A stretch of 64,000 nt of DNA, taken from NCBI GenBank assembly GCA_009739215.1, contig VSJF01000004.1:620001-684000 (forward strand). The letters are read 5' to 3'. A program made the translations under genes and the position numbers. This document shows positions 36,509-49,500 of this stretch, piece after piece (within the stretch, counting starts at the first letter, position 1; every line of letters starts with the position of its first letter). The notes under the pieces were generated by a model. The model searched no databases. It saw nothing but the letters and a program-made list of their open reading frames with translations, and was not told the origin of the DNA. The DNA is from Floccularia luteovirens (taxonomy: Eukaryota > Basidiomycota > Agaricomycetes > Agaricales > Squamanitaceae).

Positions 36509-39500
36509 TTAATAACCATGGAAACCGTGGGCAAACTCTGTATGCTCGGCTATTGAAGGAGGGCGAACCACCACATTGGGTAGGACCTCATTCTTTCGCA
36601 AGTGGCCCCGCATCTTGCTTGTTTCTGACCGAGCTAGCTTCAGCGTCTTGAGATTCTTGTTTCCAGCACTGGTAGAATTGGGATCCGCATTCTCGTCCTG
36701 AACTTGCGAAGTCATCTTTGACTTCTGCTTCTTCCCGAGAGCCAAGGGACGTGGACCTTCAAGAACAGCACTTCCAGAGTTGCGGTTCGTATCAATGTTG
36801 ATGCTACGTTCCTGCAAAAGGGCGAGGGGACGCAGACCCTCTCTCGGAGAGTCTGACGATTTACCGGCTGCGGATGAGTCTACCTTCGAATTTATGCGCT
36901 GAAGCTTGGTGGCCTTGGGTATAAGAGGTCGTACCGCTTTGGATGACCACTGAGCAAACGTGGACATCGCGGATGGGGTCGTTTCTGGGGGCGTGGAATC
37001 CGTGTTTGTTACTGGGGCATCAGATTTTATATAAACAATACTTGAGCGACGGTTCTGAGTATTCTTGGCTGATTTGGATGGATTGTTTTGTCGTGTTGGT
37101 CTGCTGGATACAGTGTTATGTGGTGTACTCTCAGCTTGAGGGCCTGACTGTAAACTGGCTTCGAGTTCTTCAAATAGTGTCACGGTCGATGCAGCAGAAA
37201 TGGGTTGGGTCATACTAGCCACGCTATATACCGAAGAACGGGCGGTGCCTACACTATGTGGAACATCAGCATGGAGCCCAAGGCTACGTGTGGACATTGT
37301 GCGAGTAAGGTTGGACTTGGAAACGACTTGTCCCTCCTCCTTGACAGAGACGATGTGGGGATAGTTATTAGGTATGGACTCCGCGCCGAATACCGTGTTT
37401 CTCCATCCAACTTCAACGTTGCTAGGGATAGGAGTGTACTGATTTGTTCTATTCCTCAGAGCGCCTTCGATCTCAGCGGCCAAAGAGTGAACACCGTCCT
37501 TGCCCAAACCGAGACTTGATTGAATGGGGAAAAATGTTATGTAACGATACACATGGTGGTAAAATGCTCTTACCTAGGTAGACTGAAATGGTTTCTCTTG
37601 TGTGCAGACTCCTTTCTAGCTCGAGGTTGGCGTTTCCTGGCAGGGGTCGAATGTATTTCTGGTGAAGAGAAGTCCGCACCGAATTCACTTAGTTTCTTAG
37701 CTGCCTTCTTGCCTTTAGTCTTGCCGAAAGAATCAGGTGGTGTCCAGTTGCCCTCAACCACTCTTATTCCCTGGCCAACCTTCAGCCCAGGAACAAGAAG
37801 AGGTAGAACTCCTGCAGTCAATGCATCGATTTCATTCATATCATCCACAGGACCAAACGAGAAACCAGATGAGAATGATTTCTTATGAGCAAGTTTGGCT
37901 AGACGAGCAGCTCGAACGTTGGGAGGGGTCGGTGGAAGTGGGAATGAAGGCGGGGGGCTAATGTTGAAAGAGTCACCACCAGTTGGAGTTTGGGGACCGC
38001 TAACTGAGGATACTGAACGGGAACGCAAGTGGGAGTTGATACTAATACGTTTTGCAACATAAGCACCTGTGGCGCTGCTCACGGCAAGGTGGTCACCAGT
38101 GGGCTCTTGTTTCTCGGGGGAAGTACCAGGAATGACTACTGTCTGAGCAAGCGCAGAATAATGTCTCTGTGCGACCATTATGCGGCCAGCCACTGCCAAA
38201 CTCTCATCGACATTGGACAGATGTGAACTAGCTTTCGAATCTTTCCTGATCCGACCAAATTGTGCGCTGGTCTCCGAATGGGGTGTGCCGTTATGAATAG
38301 TGACAGGTAAAGACGAATCATCAGTCTGAAATGGGAGAGGGGGAGAAAGGAGGCCATTGTTGACACCATCCTTTTCCTCTGTAGGTAAGACTGACAGCTT
38401 AGGCATTGGGTTTAACATTCCAACTGCACGACCCAATTTACTTTGACCATCAACAGCATCACCTTTCGAGAGCCAGACATCGCCGCTTCGTCGGCCTTCA
38501 ACAACTGTAACACTAGCGCTCATGCTGCGTTTGTATTCGTGAGACCATTTGTACGGTGGCAGGTTGTCAGTGGGCGATGAGCTACGCAAATCCTTAGGTA
38601 AACTCCCGCAAGCATCGAAGAGTCCAGTAGGTATAGGGAACGGTGAGTTGCAGAGGATGCTAAGTGCCAGTAGAGGGGAAGATAGCGTGATAGATAGGAC
38701 AAATAGTATTTGCATAGCAGTTGAGGCAATCGTATTCTGTGAAGTAACAATGACATAAGGTAATGAAAATGCCTGACGTAGAAAGATGTTAGAAATCATT
38801 TTTAGGCATTAAAAAAGGATTACATACGATCGGTGACCAAATCATGAAGAACCAACCTATAGTAGAATAAACAGAAACCTCGACATTGGTCTCAGCAGTT
38901 GTGGCCAAAGCCACTAGGCCTTTTTCAGCCTCTTGATTACCAGGAGCAAAGCCATATCCGCCAAGGACTTGGGCAGAAGCCAGATTAGGTGTGTTAGGCC
39001 GCGAAATTGAAGTTAATGGTGCGTGTAAATCTACTGTACTGGCATTATGGATTGTCCCTTCGCGGTACGTTGTTGGGTAAGACCATGCAGTCATAGTGGT
39101 ATGCGACCCATTTGAAGAAGTGAGCCATGACGTTTGAGATCCCAATCTGATGCGTGGATGGTTAGGAAGAGGGGATGGTACATCTCTCCTGAAAGGGTCT
39201 GGATCACTTAGGTCTTCTGCAGTAGGTGACAAAGGACCGTATGGAGAAGGAAGCGGTGGGACTGGTGGAATACTTGGATCTTGCGTGTTGGAACCGAACC
39301 AGAACGAGGACTTAGCAGGAACGGAAGGGTGAGAGGCTCCTTGTGGGCGTCCATGTCCATGAGCTGAAGAAGCTGTTACCGTGTGATGAGTCGAAAATGA
39401 CCATGTAGATATCGAACCACGACGAGAGCCCGCGGTTGACGTTATCCATGAAGCGCCATCTCGAATGGCATCAATATCTTCGGTAGCAAATGAAGGCCTA

Positions 39501-40210
39501 GGTTTTTCTTCCACCTCTCGGACAGGTGGCCAAGGATCCGCTTCTTCATTGAGACTATTGAGGTTACGTTTAATGGCAAACAATGTTCCGATCAGACAAG
39601 CAAGTGCTACGCTGGTCAAGACTGCAACAGATGTTGTATATGCAATAAGTCCGGCGAATAAAGTTTCAACCCCTGTACCGGAGAGAATGGCAGCAAGACC
39701 AGTAGAGGTGATCACCAGCACGAGAGTAGGAGCCCATAGCATCCAATGCCTTGGTCCAAAGGAAATCGAACGACCCAAACGTACGTGCAGGAGGGTTATT
39801 GCTGCTACGACGAGAAGACAGGATTGCCTAATTGTCATTAACAACCATAATCTGACTGATGATCCTGGATCATTAGCAGTTTCGAAGCCAGAAGGCCCTC
39901 CTGTTGATTCACTAATGGCTTGCCAAATGAACATAGCAAGAGCCACTAGATCCAAACCAGCTAGCCATACATGACTCTTGTCTGCGGGAGACAGAGATTT
40001 GAAAGTAGGCAGTCCGAACTCAGCCTACAAAGAACACAAAAAGTTATAACAACTCCTAGCTCAAAATGTGAATAAGAAAAGACTTACCGGAGAAACGCGT
40101 TTGCTCAGGGGATGTGGAGGCAAGATAGGAATGATGATACGTAGAATGACGAAAACTGAAGCGAAGAAAGAGATAAATGCAAGAATAAGTGACGGGATAA
40201 GAGGCAGCAT
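36509..40210 (-). CDS. Uncharacterised seven-segment membrane protein with long cytosolic tail
   Basis: Four exons in reading order: 40088-40210, 38828-40024, 37574-38772, 36509-37514; 1174 residues. I know no family for it. Seven hydrophobic segments are visible: about 4-33 (SLILAFISFFASVFVILRII), 59-79 (WLAGLDLVALAMFIWQA), 100-126 (WLLMTIRQSCLLVVAAITLL), 137-160 (WAPTLVLVITSTGLAAIL), 165-195 (GLIAYTTSVAVLTSVALACL), 424-448 (GWFFMIWSPIAFSLPYVIV) and 458-481 (MQILFVLSITLSSPLLALSI). A Ser/Pro-rich loop of about 225 residues separates segments 5 and 6, and a Ser/Lys-rich tail of nearly 700 residues follows segment 7. The short N-terminus, long fifth-to-sixth loop and large tail resemble the layout of fungal G-protein-coupled receptors such as Gpr1, but I see no sequence motif that proves this. 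Confidence 0.75.
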
Positions 40211-41186
40211 ATTTTCTGAATATATATCGTCGATTCTTGAGGGAGCGTGAGGTGCGTAAGCGCGTTAGTAGGGCGTAAAGCCTTCGTTAAACGACAAAAA
40301 CGTCGAGAGCTGAGTAAAGAACGAAGCTGAAGGAAAAGAACGAATTTCTGTGTTTGCGTCTCTATTTGTTCGTGGTTGAAAAAAAAATATGCCAACTGGG
40401 TAATACAAGGACCCACAACGCGACCTTGTTCGGAGCCACGTGATGTGCCAATTTCCATGATGGTTACCAAGTCACCGGTGGGGCCCTGTACTTACGATAT
40501 CAGTTGGTAAGTACTCTCAGTTGTCCATTGGTTAATTGGGATGAATGCGGGTCTAACAATCATAGGGTGTGCGATGGCGTATTCAGTCTAAGTCAGCTTG
40601 AACTTGTGATCTTTGCTCCCTAAAGACAAGAATATCATGTGTGGTGGCGGCCCGTTGTACGTGTAAACCGCAAAAGTGTTCAAAGACTGGTTTACTCATA
40701 TCACGAGACACATGAAATGCTTCCCGACTTCTTGTACATGCGTTGCACGAACTTGGACGCTCTTACACTTGAAGCAGCATTTCATACCCTACATGTCTGC
40801 CACGTACGATAAATTGGCAAAGAACTGCAACCATCGATGGATCCAGGGGTGCTTTAATTTCTCTTTAAATATATTTATACCCCAGCCACTTTGCTTCTAC
40901 AAAAAATTCACAGCTACCTTTCGTTGGCCCTCATGATGCAGCTATCAAAGCTTATCAATAACAAGGCAAGTGTGGGTATTTTGAGGTACTGCCCCACCGA
41001 TCCACGAGGACCATACGATTCCACCTATCTTCACATTTCTATTTAGATCCTTCTGCTTCGCACCAGCTACGTGCACACAATTTTATGGACTGACGAATGC
41101 GGAACATCATCCGAAGCCTATGGAAAGAGTAGAAATAGCTGGCCCACTGGTACCCAACCCTCAGAACCACCAACGAGAAGTTATCA
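40211..41186. promoter_or_regulatory. Divergent intergenic region, 976 bases
   Basis: Upstream of both the seven-segment membrane protein and the S28 peptidase. A TATA-like AATATATTTATACC sits near 40867-40880 but is over 300 bases from the peptidase start. An open stretch of 86 codons at 40676-40936 lacks any supporting feature. No RNA gene or repeat was recognised. Confidence 0.45.
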
Positions 41187-43594
41187 ATGCCTACTTGGAA
41201 ACCTATTCTCCTTGCTGTCTCTTTATCACTCTTACCGCTGCTTTCAAAGGCAGTTTTGCCCGATGGTCGAGTTCATGGAAATATGCATCGCCTAGCTGGC
41301 ATTCCACTAGTAAATACAGATGACCTTACGGGACCCGTCGTCAGTCGTAATGGCACCGTACTTCCTGCTTATAACACGACCTATACGTTTGACCAACTCA
41401 TCGACCACAATAATCCCTCTCTTGGAACCTTCAAGCAACGATTCTGGCATACATACGAATTTTATGAGCCTGGTAAATTATTTCCTGCCATCACCAGAAC
41501 CTAGTAACAACATTAAACTTTGTACCTTACTTCTTAAGGTGGCCCTATAATTCTTATGACACCCGGAGAAGCTAATGCTGATGGTTCGTCAACCTGAACG
41601 TCATTCTTCAAAGTGTATCTGATATCAGTAATCCCTAGGTTTCTCTGGATATCTAACAAACAAAACAATCAATGGTCTCATAGGTACGCTTCCTAATGTC
41701 ACATCATAGAACTAGGTTATTTATATATTTTATTTATTAGCTCAGCAACAAAACGGCAGCACAATTGTGCTGGAACACCGCTTTTATGGTCTCAGCAATC
41801 CTTTACCAGACCTCAGCGTTGAAAGCTTAAAGCTTCATACTATCCAACAAGCTATCGACGATCTGGAATATTTTGCAAATAACGTAAATCTCCCTATGCC
41901 GAACGGAGATCAAGTAACTCCGGACAAAGCTCCTTGGGTTCTCACCGGCGGTAGTTACTCTGGTTAGTTTAAAATTCCTTCTTTGTACCAAACTAACTTC
42001 ATGTATCTTAGGTGCCCTCACCAGCTGGACGATGGTCAAGTACGTTAATTTTAGCTGCCAACTCTTCTTAACTGACTACGTGGCTACGTACAGCAAGCCT
42101 GGTTTATTCTGGGCTGGTTATGCCTCGTCAGCCGTTGTAGAGGCAATACTGTAGGTTTAACAATAAATTTATGTCAAGACCACTGCTAAATTAACGTAAC
42201 CAGTGACTTCTGGGAATATTTTGAACCAGTTCGTCAGAATATGCCTCAAAACTGCTCAGCCGATGTGCAAGCCGTCATTGCCCATATCGACACAGTATTT
42301 ACTAGCAAAGACTCGCCCGCGATTCAGGCTATCAAAGACAACTTTGGCCTCGGCGATATGACACATCTTGATGATGTTGCTGGCGCGTGTGCGTCCAATT
42401 CGACATCTTGCTTGTAAACCTATGCTAATTCTTGCGGCAGTACGCAATAACCTGTGGGACTGGCAATCTTTACAACCCACGTCAGGACCAGGAACAACTT
42501 TCGCTAAGTTCTGTGATGCTCTGGAAGTCAAAGACGGGGTGAGTGCACCGGCATCTGGCTGGGGTCTTGATAATGCCCTTGCTGCCTGGGGCTCGCTCTG
42601 GAGGTCTTCTTATCTCAAACGCCGTATGTGATAATCGATATACCTACTTCGATCTGTCTCAACTTTTTTCCAGTGTGTGGTAAAGATACCCCGGAGTGAG
42701 TATGCTTAACATTCAACCCTATTGACCAGTTGCCCATCACCACCGAATTGTAGGGATTGTCTTGGGACATACAACACTTCTCAGCCATTCTGGACCGATA
42801 CAAGCATTGACAATGCCGGCCGATCATGGATGTGGATTGTGTACGTGGTAAAACAATCTGAATCGAGAACTAAACTAGAAAACTATGCAGATGTAACGAA
42901 GTAGGATACTTGCAGGTACGTCCAATGAGTTCACTAAACGGCGCAGACTCTAACCATTTGATATATTCATAAAGGAAGGTGCTCCTGCGGGCCACCCATC
43001 TCTTGTAACACGTATCGTTCAACCCGAATATGACTTGGTTAGCTTGATTTCTATACCACAAAAAAAGAAAAGTACGCCACTGACATGTGACGTTATATAG
43101 AGACAATGCCAACAAATGTTCCCTGCTGCGTTCCCGGAACCACCACATGTAAAGGTCGAACGTACCAACGCGGTTTACAAAGGTTGGACTGTCCATGTTG
43201 ATAGATTGTTCTTTGCCAACGGAATCCGTAAGCGAACTGACACTTGAAAACGTTTCTCTTCAACGATGAGCCTTATCTAGGTGACCCATGGAGGGATGCC
43301 ACTCTTTCAGCGGATGCAGTTCATGTTAAGAGCACAGATTCTCAACCTATCGGCCTTGGAGATGGGTTCCATTGCTCTGATCTGAGCGCAGCTTCTGCAG
43401 TTGATGCTACAATCGCAGCCGTTCAGAAGATGGCCCTTAGTTCGATGAAGACGTGGCTTGCAACTTGGGCTCCGAAGAAACAAAGTCATAATAACAAGTT
43501 CCCTCGAAGCACTCCACAACCAGCCAGAAAGATAGCTGCTTCCACATCGCCGAAACCAATTAATGCCTGGTTCAGATCGTTTGGATTGGTATGA
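41187..43594 (+). CDS. Secreted serine peptidase, family S28
   Basis: S28 enzymes (prolyl carboxypeptidase and DPP7 relatives) cut after proline; fungal ones are secreted. Fourteen exons: 41187-41472, 41539-41583, 41639-41683, 41741-41962, 42012-42039, 42094-42150, 42204-42388, 42441-42623, 42674-42695, 42754-42840, 42891-42915, 42975-43037, 43101-43227, 43281-43594; 562 residues. Signal peptide residues 1-21 (MPTWKPILLAVSLSLLPLLS). Motifs: FDQLIDHNNPSLGTFKQRFW, GGPIILMTPGEANADG, EHRFYGLS, nucleophile Ser197 in GGSYSG, WMWIVCNEVGYLQ, Asp460 in GIRDPWRDATLS and His489 in GFHCSDL. Exons of 22, 25 and 28 bases occur. The catalytic triad is complete. It is convergent with the nucleosidase gene. 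Confidence 0.91.
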
Positions 43595-43641
43595 TGTATT
43601 TGACTCTATATTAACAAAGATTCGTGACTCTATTGGAAATT

Positions 43642-44958
43642 TCAATTGTTGAGTTTCATGCTATTCAATGGTGATACTTTGTCGCATCGCTCTACACATT
43701 CGAAGAACATCTCGAAGAAACCGTTGACCTATGCCATACATTGTCAGTCAATTTATGAAACCTGTGTTAGTAAACTCACATCAAGAGTCTGGGCAACTAT
43801 ACAATTCTTGCCAGTAGACCCCCATGTCTGATCACAAGGTCTGTAGTTCCAGACATCGACAACCGTTTCCCCAACCGAATGAGTACCAGTAAGTTCAACA
43901 TCCACTCTGTAGCGTTTACTTTGGAATAAATCAGGGCGAGAAACGTAAGCAAGTGTAAGTGCATCATGTAGAGGCGGCCCATCGTTGAAGCCGAAAGTCG
44001 ATTTATATGCTGCAGCAAAGTAACCGATAAGAGTTGAAAGCGTATGGCGCAGAGGAGAGGAGGGGACCGGAAGAGCTTCGGTACTACCACCATTAAAATC
44101 AGGTTTCAAGAGTCGGGCGTGCATTTGTCTCGTAACTATTGCTGTATGAGTTAAATTGATGGGGATCATTGTCTTCTTTACTGGGGTATCAAGTACTATC
44201 TGCGCTGCATGAGCTGCATGAATTATGTTGTAAGAGAACGTGCTGTGTAATTTCATGCATGATACACTTACGGTCGCACAGAATGTTGAACTCGGCAACA
44301 GCAGATCTGTTACCCAGACCAACACCGCCGCCCATGAACACCAACTCTTCCACGGCTTCTAACAAATTTGGATAGGCTGCGACAAACAGAGCGATATTCG
44401 TCATAGGCCCAGTGGAGATTATAGTCACTTGGTGGCCTTTGCCTTGATTCCAGATGCTCTTGATAGCATTTGTGATGCCTTCTATGGCAGGAATAATTGT
44501 ACCGTCGTCATGTACCGCAAAACGTTCATTTACCCCCGGACTGTCGTGTTCAGGAAGACCTTCGACGCCACCTAGGCCATCGATGCCATGGATTTGTGGA
44601 TCATGCTTCACGGTACGGAGGAGTGGCTTTTGTGCTCCTGGGTAAATTTTAAGACTTGGGTCGGCCCCAAATGCCTCAAGACATCGGGCTGCGTTGAGAG
44701 CTGTCCATTTACTGCTGGTATTTCCATGCGTCTGTATTCGCACATGGAATGAACAACAAAAAAGCGATGAGGAGAACAAATACTGAATATTTACCGTTGA
44801 TATTCCAAGAACGTCAACATTACCACAGTGCAACGCCAGCAAGATGGCTGTTGCATCATCGTGTCCCTGGAAGAATGAATGGTTTACGTAGTATACAATG
44901 TAAGCCCTCTTAGATGTCTGATACTTACTGGGTCAACGTCCAGCCAGATGTATTTCAT
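43642..44958 (-). CDS. URH1: Inosine-uridine preferring nucleoside hydrolase (URH1 type)
   Basis: Cleaves the N-glycosidic bond of ribonucleosides (uridine, inosine or nicotinamide riboside in yeast Urh1) for salvage. Exons in reading order: 44929-44958, 44795-44866, 44272-44731, 43780-44213, 43642-43728; 360 residues. The calcium-binding DVDPGHDDA is at residues 7-15, with GISTTHGNTS, GIDGLGGVEGLP, TIISTGPMTNIALF, ELVFMGGGVGLGNRSAVAEFN, LCDPHAAQIVL and the distal DGPPLHDALTLAY, whose Asp completes the metal site. Exon 1 encodes only MKYIWLDVDP; splicing joins it directly to GHDDA. The start is the first ATG. All active-site elements are present. Confidence 0.94.
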
Positions 44959-46540
44959 GTTGACAAAGGATTCGGAATGAATTATGTACCGATAAAAGAA
45001 GCAGTAGGGAGGCGCTTGCAGGAATCAATGTTTCGAAAACTTGATTGATCCAATAAGGGTTGCCGTAAGTTCTTTGTGGACTGAGGGGATTGGATACTCC
45101 AATTCTACAGTACCCAAACCCAAGTTTTGCAATGGAACGAAAGATAGTGTCTCATAGGATGATCGACTCGTTTTTATACTGAAAAAATGTAATACAGAGA
45201 GCTACAAATGGGTAATAGACAATAATGGCATTAAAAGGAGTTGTCGAAAGACACTAGAATAATGGAGATAAAGGCGCAACCGCATCCTCGTGATTGCGCT
45301 TTAGGACCACAGAAGAGACGTAAAACAGGACTCAATTGAAAAGAGAATGGCACGCCCAGTCAGGAAGTAGAAAAAAGTTGTAGTAAGCGTAAACGATATC
45401 ACAACTATGGATTTTCCAAGAGTTATGCATACTGGGCATTGCTTTTCGACCCTGAAAACAAACAAGAATTCAATAGATCAATATCATTAAGTTCAAAATG
45501 CCCATGGGTTTCTGGTCCCCCATTCCTGGTTTATGTTACGTTAATGATATTTGGTAGAAAATGGAACGATAGGATTCTGAAAATCAGGAATGCATCACGT
45601 TATTGAAGAATTGATATCAAAGCCATGTGTGCCAATCCTACAAACCAACAATTTTCATTAACATTTCAAAATTTCGACGCGACAGTTGGGATTCGAAGCG
45701 TTCAGATCGGGGGTTTCGTACCCATCCAGACCGCTGTGAGAAAAAAAGGAGTAACGTTTTTCTAAACATACATATTTGTTACGAGAGTCGCATATAAACT
45801 TATCTTACTTGCAGTGTGTCAAGGAACAACTTGGAATCGTAAAAATGGTTCCTTGGTGGTTCCTTTCGGCATAGATAAAGGTTTAGGCCTCCTTGACAAA
45901 TCAATTTATATCCTAATGCACAATTCGTGTCAATCACTATTATCCTCTCTACATCCCCTCGGGGAAAGAACGGGGGTATATATGTCGTTGTAGGTCATTG
46001 CACAATGATAAGCACCTCTCCTTGGAATGGCCTCTTTCAAAGTTTTGGTGCTTTACGGAGCCCCACTGATTATCTAATAGACGTTTGGTTCATAATCAGC
46101 AAAGAATAAATAGATCCGATGGGGCGTCACGGGGGGGAAATATGTACCTCAAAACATCCAGGACATAAACAACAATATTAGTATGATTAGATATTAGGAA
46201 CAAGTCTGGAACAATCGAATTGTGAGTGCGGTGGTACTCTCGTTCCGCATTTGAATCGGATTAGAATAATCACCGCCCTGAAAATTTTAGAGATCAGCCT
46301 GATTATGGAGGAGCGCTCACTTGTCATTAAGTCGAAGATCCAGAAGTAATTCTGAGTTGGGACACTTAGGATAGAGCATCTTTGTTATGACGCCCTTGAA
46401 AATTATGTGGCGATCAGGTTTTCTAACGGGCACAAAAGTGGTGCCCAAGGACAATAATTTATGTGTTACAAGCCTACATACTATGCGTATCAGACTACCA
46501 AGAACTCGAAGATCGTCATTGCAAACCCACCATATAAGAA
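44959..46540. other. Intergenic, 1.6 kb, with a possible broken small gene
   Basis: The longest gap apart from the sedolisin region. Most of it shows no coding character. On the minus strand, 45809-45994 is an open run of 62 codons containing three Cys, and 45658-45733 looks like a terminal exon behind a strong pyrimidine-rich acceptor, but the two do not join in phase (listed separately). No RNA gene, transposon or tandem repeat was recognised. Confidence 0.5.
45658..45994 (-). pseudogene. Possible small cysteine-containing protein gene or its remnant
   Basis: Block A (45809-45994) is open for 62 codons, reading IIVIDTNCALGYKLICQGG and LNLYLCRKEPPRNHF, and ends at a GTAAGA donor. Block B (45658-45733), preceded by a T-rich run and CACAG, reads GLDGYETPDLNASNPNC and RVEILKC before a stop. 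Block B needs two bases from the previous exon, but block A leaves none; the second frame of block A (GTIFTIPSCSLTHC) does fit, suggesting a frameshift within block A near the repeated GGAACC at about 45830-45850. No start codon is placed. This is either a broken gene, a mis-sequenced gene, or chance. Evidence is weak. Confidence 0.35.
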
Positions 46541-49500
46541 TTATATAAAGGGAACATCTCTCATCTCAACCGCTGCCAACAGGTCTTCATCAAATGTATC
46601 ATCTGCGGCAGCTTTATTATCACTTTCGTCTCCATAGTTTTCCCTTGGTGCATAATCATACTCTTTATCATCCTCCCTTCCCATTTCGTCTTCATCCAAA
46701 CCAAAGTGTATATCATCCAAACTTCCGGGCATACTAGTCATACTCGTTCTTCGGTGTCTCCTTTCTCTATCTCTATTTTTTGCCCCTTCTTCGATCTTAC
46801 TCATATCTTCGTCGTCCGAGCTTGCATACGTTGGTGAATATGATTCGGGACTAACGCTTCGTCGTAGTCCATGCGCTGCTGTGCTTAACGTATTGCTCAA
46901 CTTCTCGAAGGATGTAATATGGAGTAACCGGTTGGTGTTATATGGGTTACCATCAGTCTCCACAGTGAAATCACCTCCAACGGGTTTGATAGTATTCTGT
47001 CGACTCCTGCTACCAAGACTGAAATTCCTTAATCGAGCAAGGGCACTCCTGCTTGATGTATCCGAGCGAGCGCTTAACGTGGGTGAAGGTGGTGAGAAAT
47101 CAGGAAGGGGATAATCCTGTAGTGGTTGTTTCCAGTAATTGAAATCAGTAAATTCAGGGGTCCACTTGCGGTGTATAGGAGGAAACATTTGGTCAACGAG
47201 ATCTGTCATATGGATATAACTGATCAAAACAGTGAGAAATACCTTCCTAATGGAAAGAAAGATGATTTACGAAGACTTATAACCAGCCAATTCTAATAGC
47301 TCCATTTTGACTTCCCCGGTGGAGTCAATTGTGAATATTCGTGCACTGGGAACATTGACACTGCGATAGGATAGAGCATCAGTTATCCGGTTGCCGAATC
47401 CAGCGTAGAAAGGGTTTCGGGCGGATTCTCCAAATAGTCGCTGAATGTCGCGCAGACAAGCCATTTTAAAAACTTCAGGTTTGCGCATGATCACTTCTCT
47501 ACGAGGGACAAAATGAACTTGTGAGTCGACAGTAAATTAAATTGCAATTTACCGGTGAAGGGATGCCATCAGACGGTCAGGACTCATGATCACCGGTCCT
47601 TCAGGGAGCTGGTAGTTATTCTGTTTAATGCCTTTCAAATAGCCCCGCGTTGCGTCTGCCTGGCCGATTGCACGTGATGTCAAGTACATAATCTTATACC
47701 CATTACGCGTAATATCCGTGTAGAGTTTTGCCACACCAAGATGCGTCCAGTCCCGACCGATCATCGCAAATACATGTCCTAGACCGTCTGATCTGCGCAG
47801 AATTTATCAGATAAGCTATTTTAAAAAAATCGGAAAGCACCAACTTGGTGATAGTGCCGTCGATATCTGACACAACAACCATGTCAGTCGAGTCCCATAA
47901 AAATATTCGGGCCGTGCACGCAATGACGCCAGAAGTAGACAGCGAGAACGTAACTGAATTAGACCCTGGTTTGAGATTTAGGGCTTTCTGTGAGATAAAA
48001 AAAAGTCAAGGTGGAAAATAATTTCGTGAGAAGACGAGACAAACAAGCTGATCAGAAGTTAATCTTAGTGTTTTGGCGAACTTCTTGATAGGCATATTTT
48101 CCACCCGCCCATGAGATGGTACGGGGGTGATTATAGCATTTGAAGGTCCAGTTAGAGGCGTTGAGGGTAAGGCTGGGGCTGAGCCGCTTTCATGTTCTTC
48201 AGTAGCTTTGTTTTTTTCCTCCGATCTGAGAGTCCGACCTGGAGTCGAAGCCTTTTCATGTGGTAAACAAGGTTTGCGCCAATGTTAATTCAATAGAAAA
48301 ACATACCAATGCTATCGGCGCTGAAGCAGTGCTTCTCATACCTGGCCGATCGCCTTGCTCTTTTACATTCCTCTCCTCTTGGCGGCTGCGACTCCACCAT
48401 TGTACCCATGACAATGATGTAGGCTTCTTGATTGTACCACCAGTTTTCTTTATCTTGCCATATCTGACATCGTCCTCTTGGGCACCTCCCTTCTGACTTG
48501 TGTTGTTTTGGGTCACACCCAGCTCATCAGTTGTTCCCAGAGCCAAAGGGGATACGGGTCGCAATACTCCAGCAGTGCGCTGCTGCAATGAGCTCGTGCG
48601 CCAACGCACAAGCGCATCCATGAGCGGAGAACCATCATCACGAGTGATATATCTATATGAAGAACGACAATGTTAGTATGCAGGCGAAAGAGAAGGAAAT
48701 TGCTTACTGATCTCCTGGCCAGCGGATGACGAGGTATGGATCGTTCTGTAAGTCTTCATCGTCCAAGAATTGATCAAATGTGATCCTGCCGTGTTCGAAA
48801 AGCTGTGCTGCTTCTACTTCATCTTGTGCCCATTTCTGCATACCAGAACCTTTGCGCTGGGTCGCATCAGTTGCGGTTGGAATTTTCTCACCCTCAACAA
48901 CAGCATTGACAGTGTTCTTATAGTCAATATAACCTTCCTGTGGCGAAATCTTACTCAGTTCAAATGCCAGATTTCGTCCATCTAAGGACAGAATAAAACA
49001 ACCCGAATCTGAGCGACGCGCACTCAAGCGAGCTCCCGCACCAAATAAATCTTCGCTCCGGGTTCGTTTTACTTCTTCCGCTGAATCCAGTATAGTACTG
49101 TCTTTGTCATACGAGCTCATCTCATCTTGATGGCGAAATCTTTCCTTTTCCTCACCTGAATCTCCACTCATTTGCATTTTCATCTTCGGTTGTATGGGAA
49201 TACCATCCAAAGCGGGTGGTACACTCCGGCTACGAAGATGTTCATGCTCGTGCTCAAGTACTTCATCATCATCTTTCTCATCAGATTTTCTCAAATCAGA
49301 ATTCGCATCCTCCAAGTCATGCAAGTGCATTTGTATCCTTCTCCTTTTGCTCTTTGTACCAGTCCTCTGGAAAAGGCTGTCTTTACCAAACGTAGTTTTC
49401 ACAGGTGAGGGTTGGGGGAATGCGCCCCATTCCCAGGAATATTCCTGGACATGAAGAGGTGTAAGGTGTGAAGGGACAGGGGTTTTATTGGAAGTTTCAT

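Noticed and set aside
40676..40936. 86-codon plus-strand frame in the divergent region
   Set aside because: No homology that I recognise, no splice partners and no signal peptide; length is within chance for this region.
45680..45720. tRNA B-box-like sequence (GGGATTCGAAGCG)
   Set aside because: No matching A box or cloverleaf could be folded around it; it lies inside the Cys-containing coding-like block.
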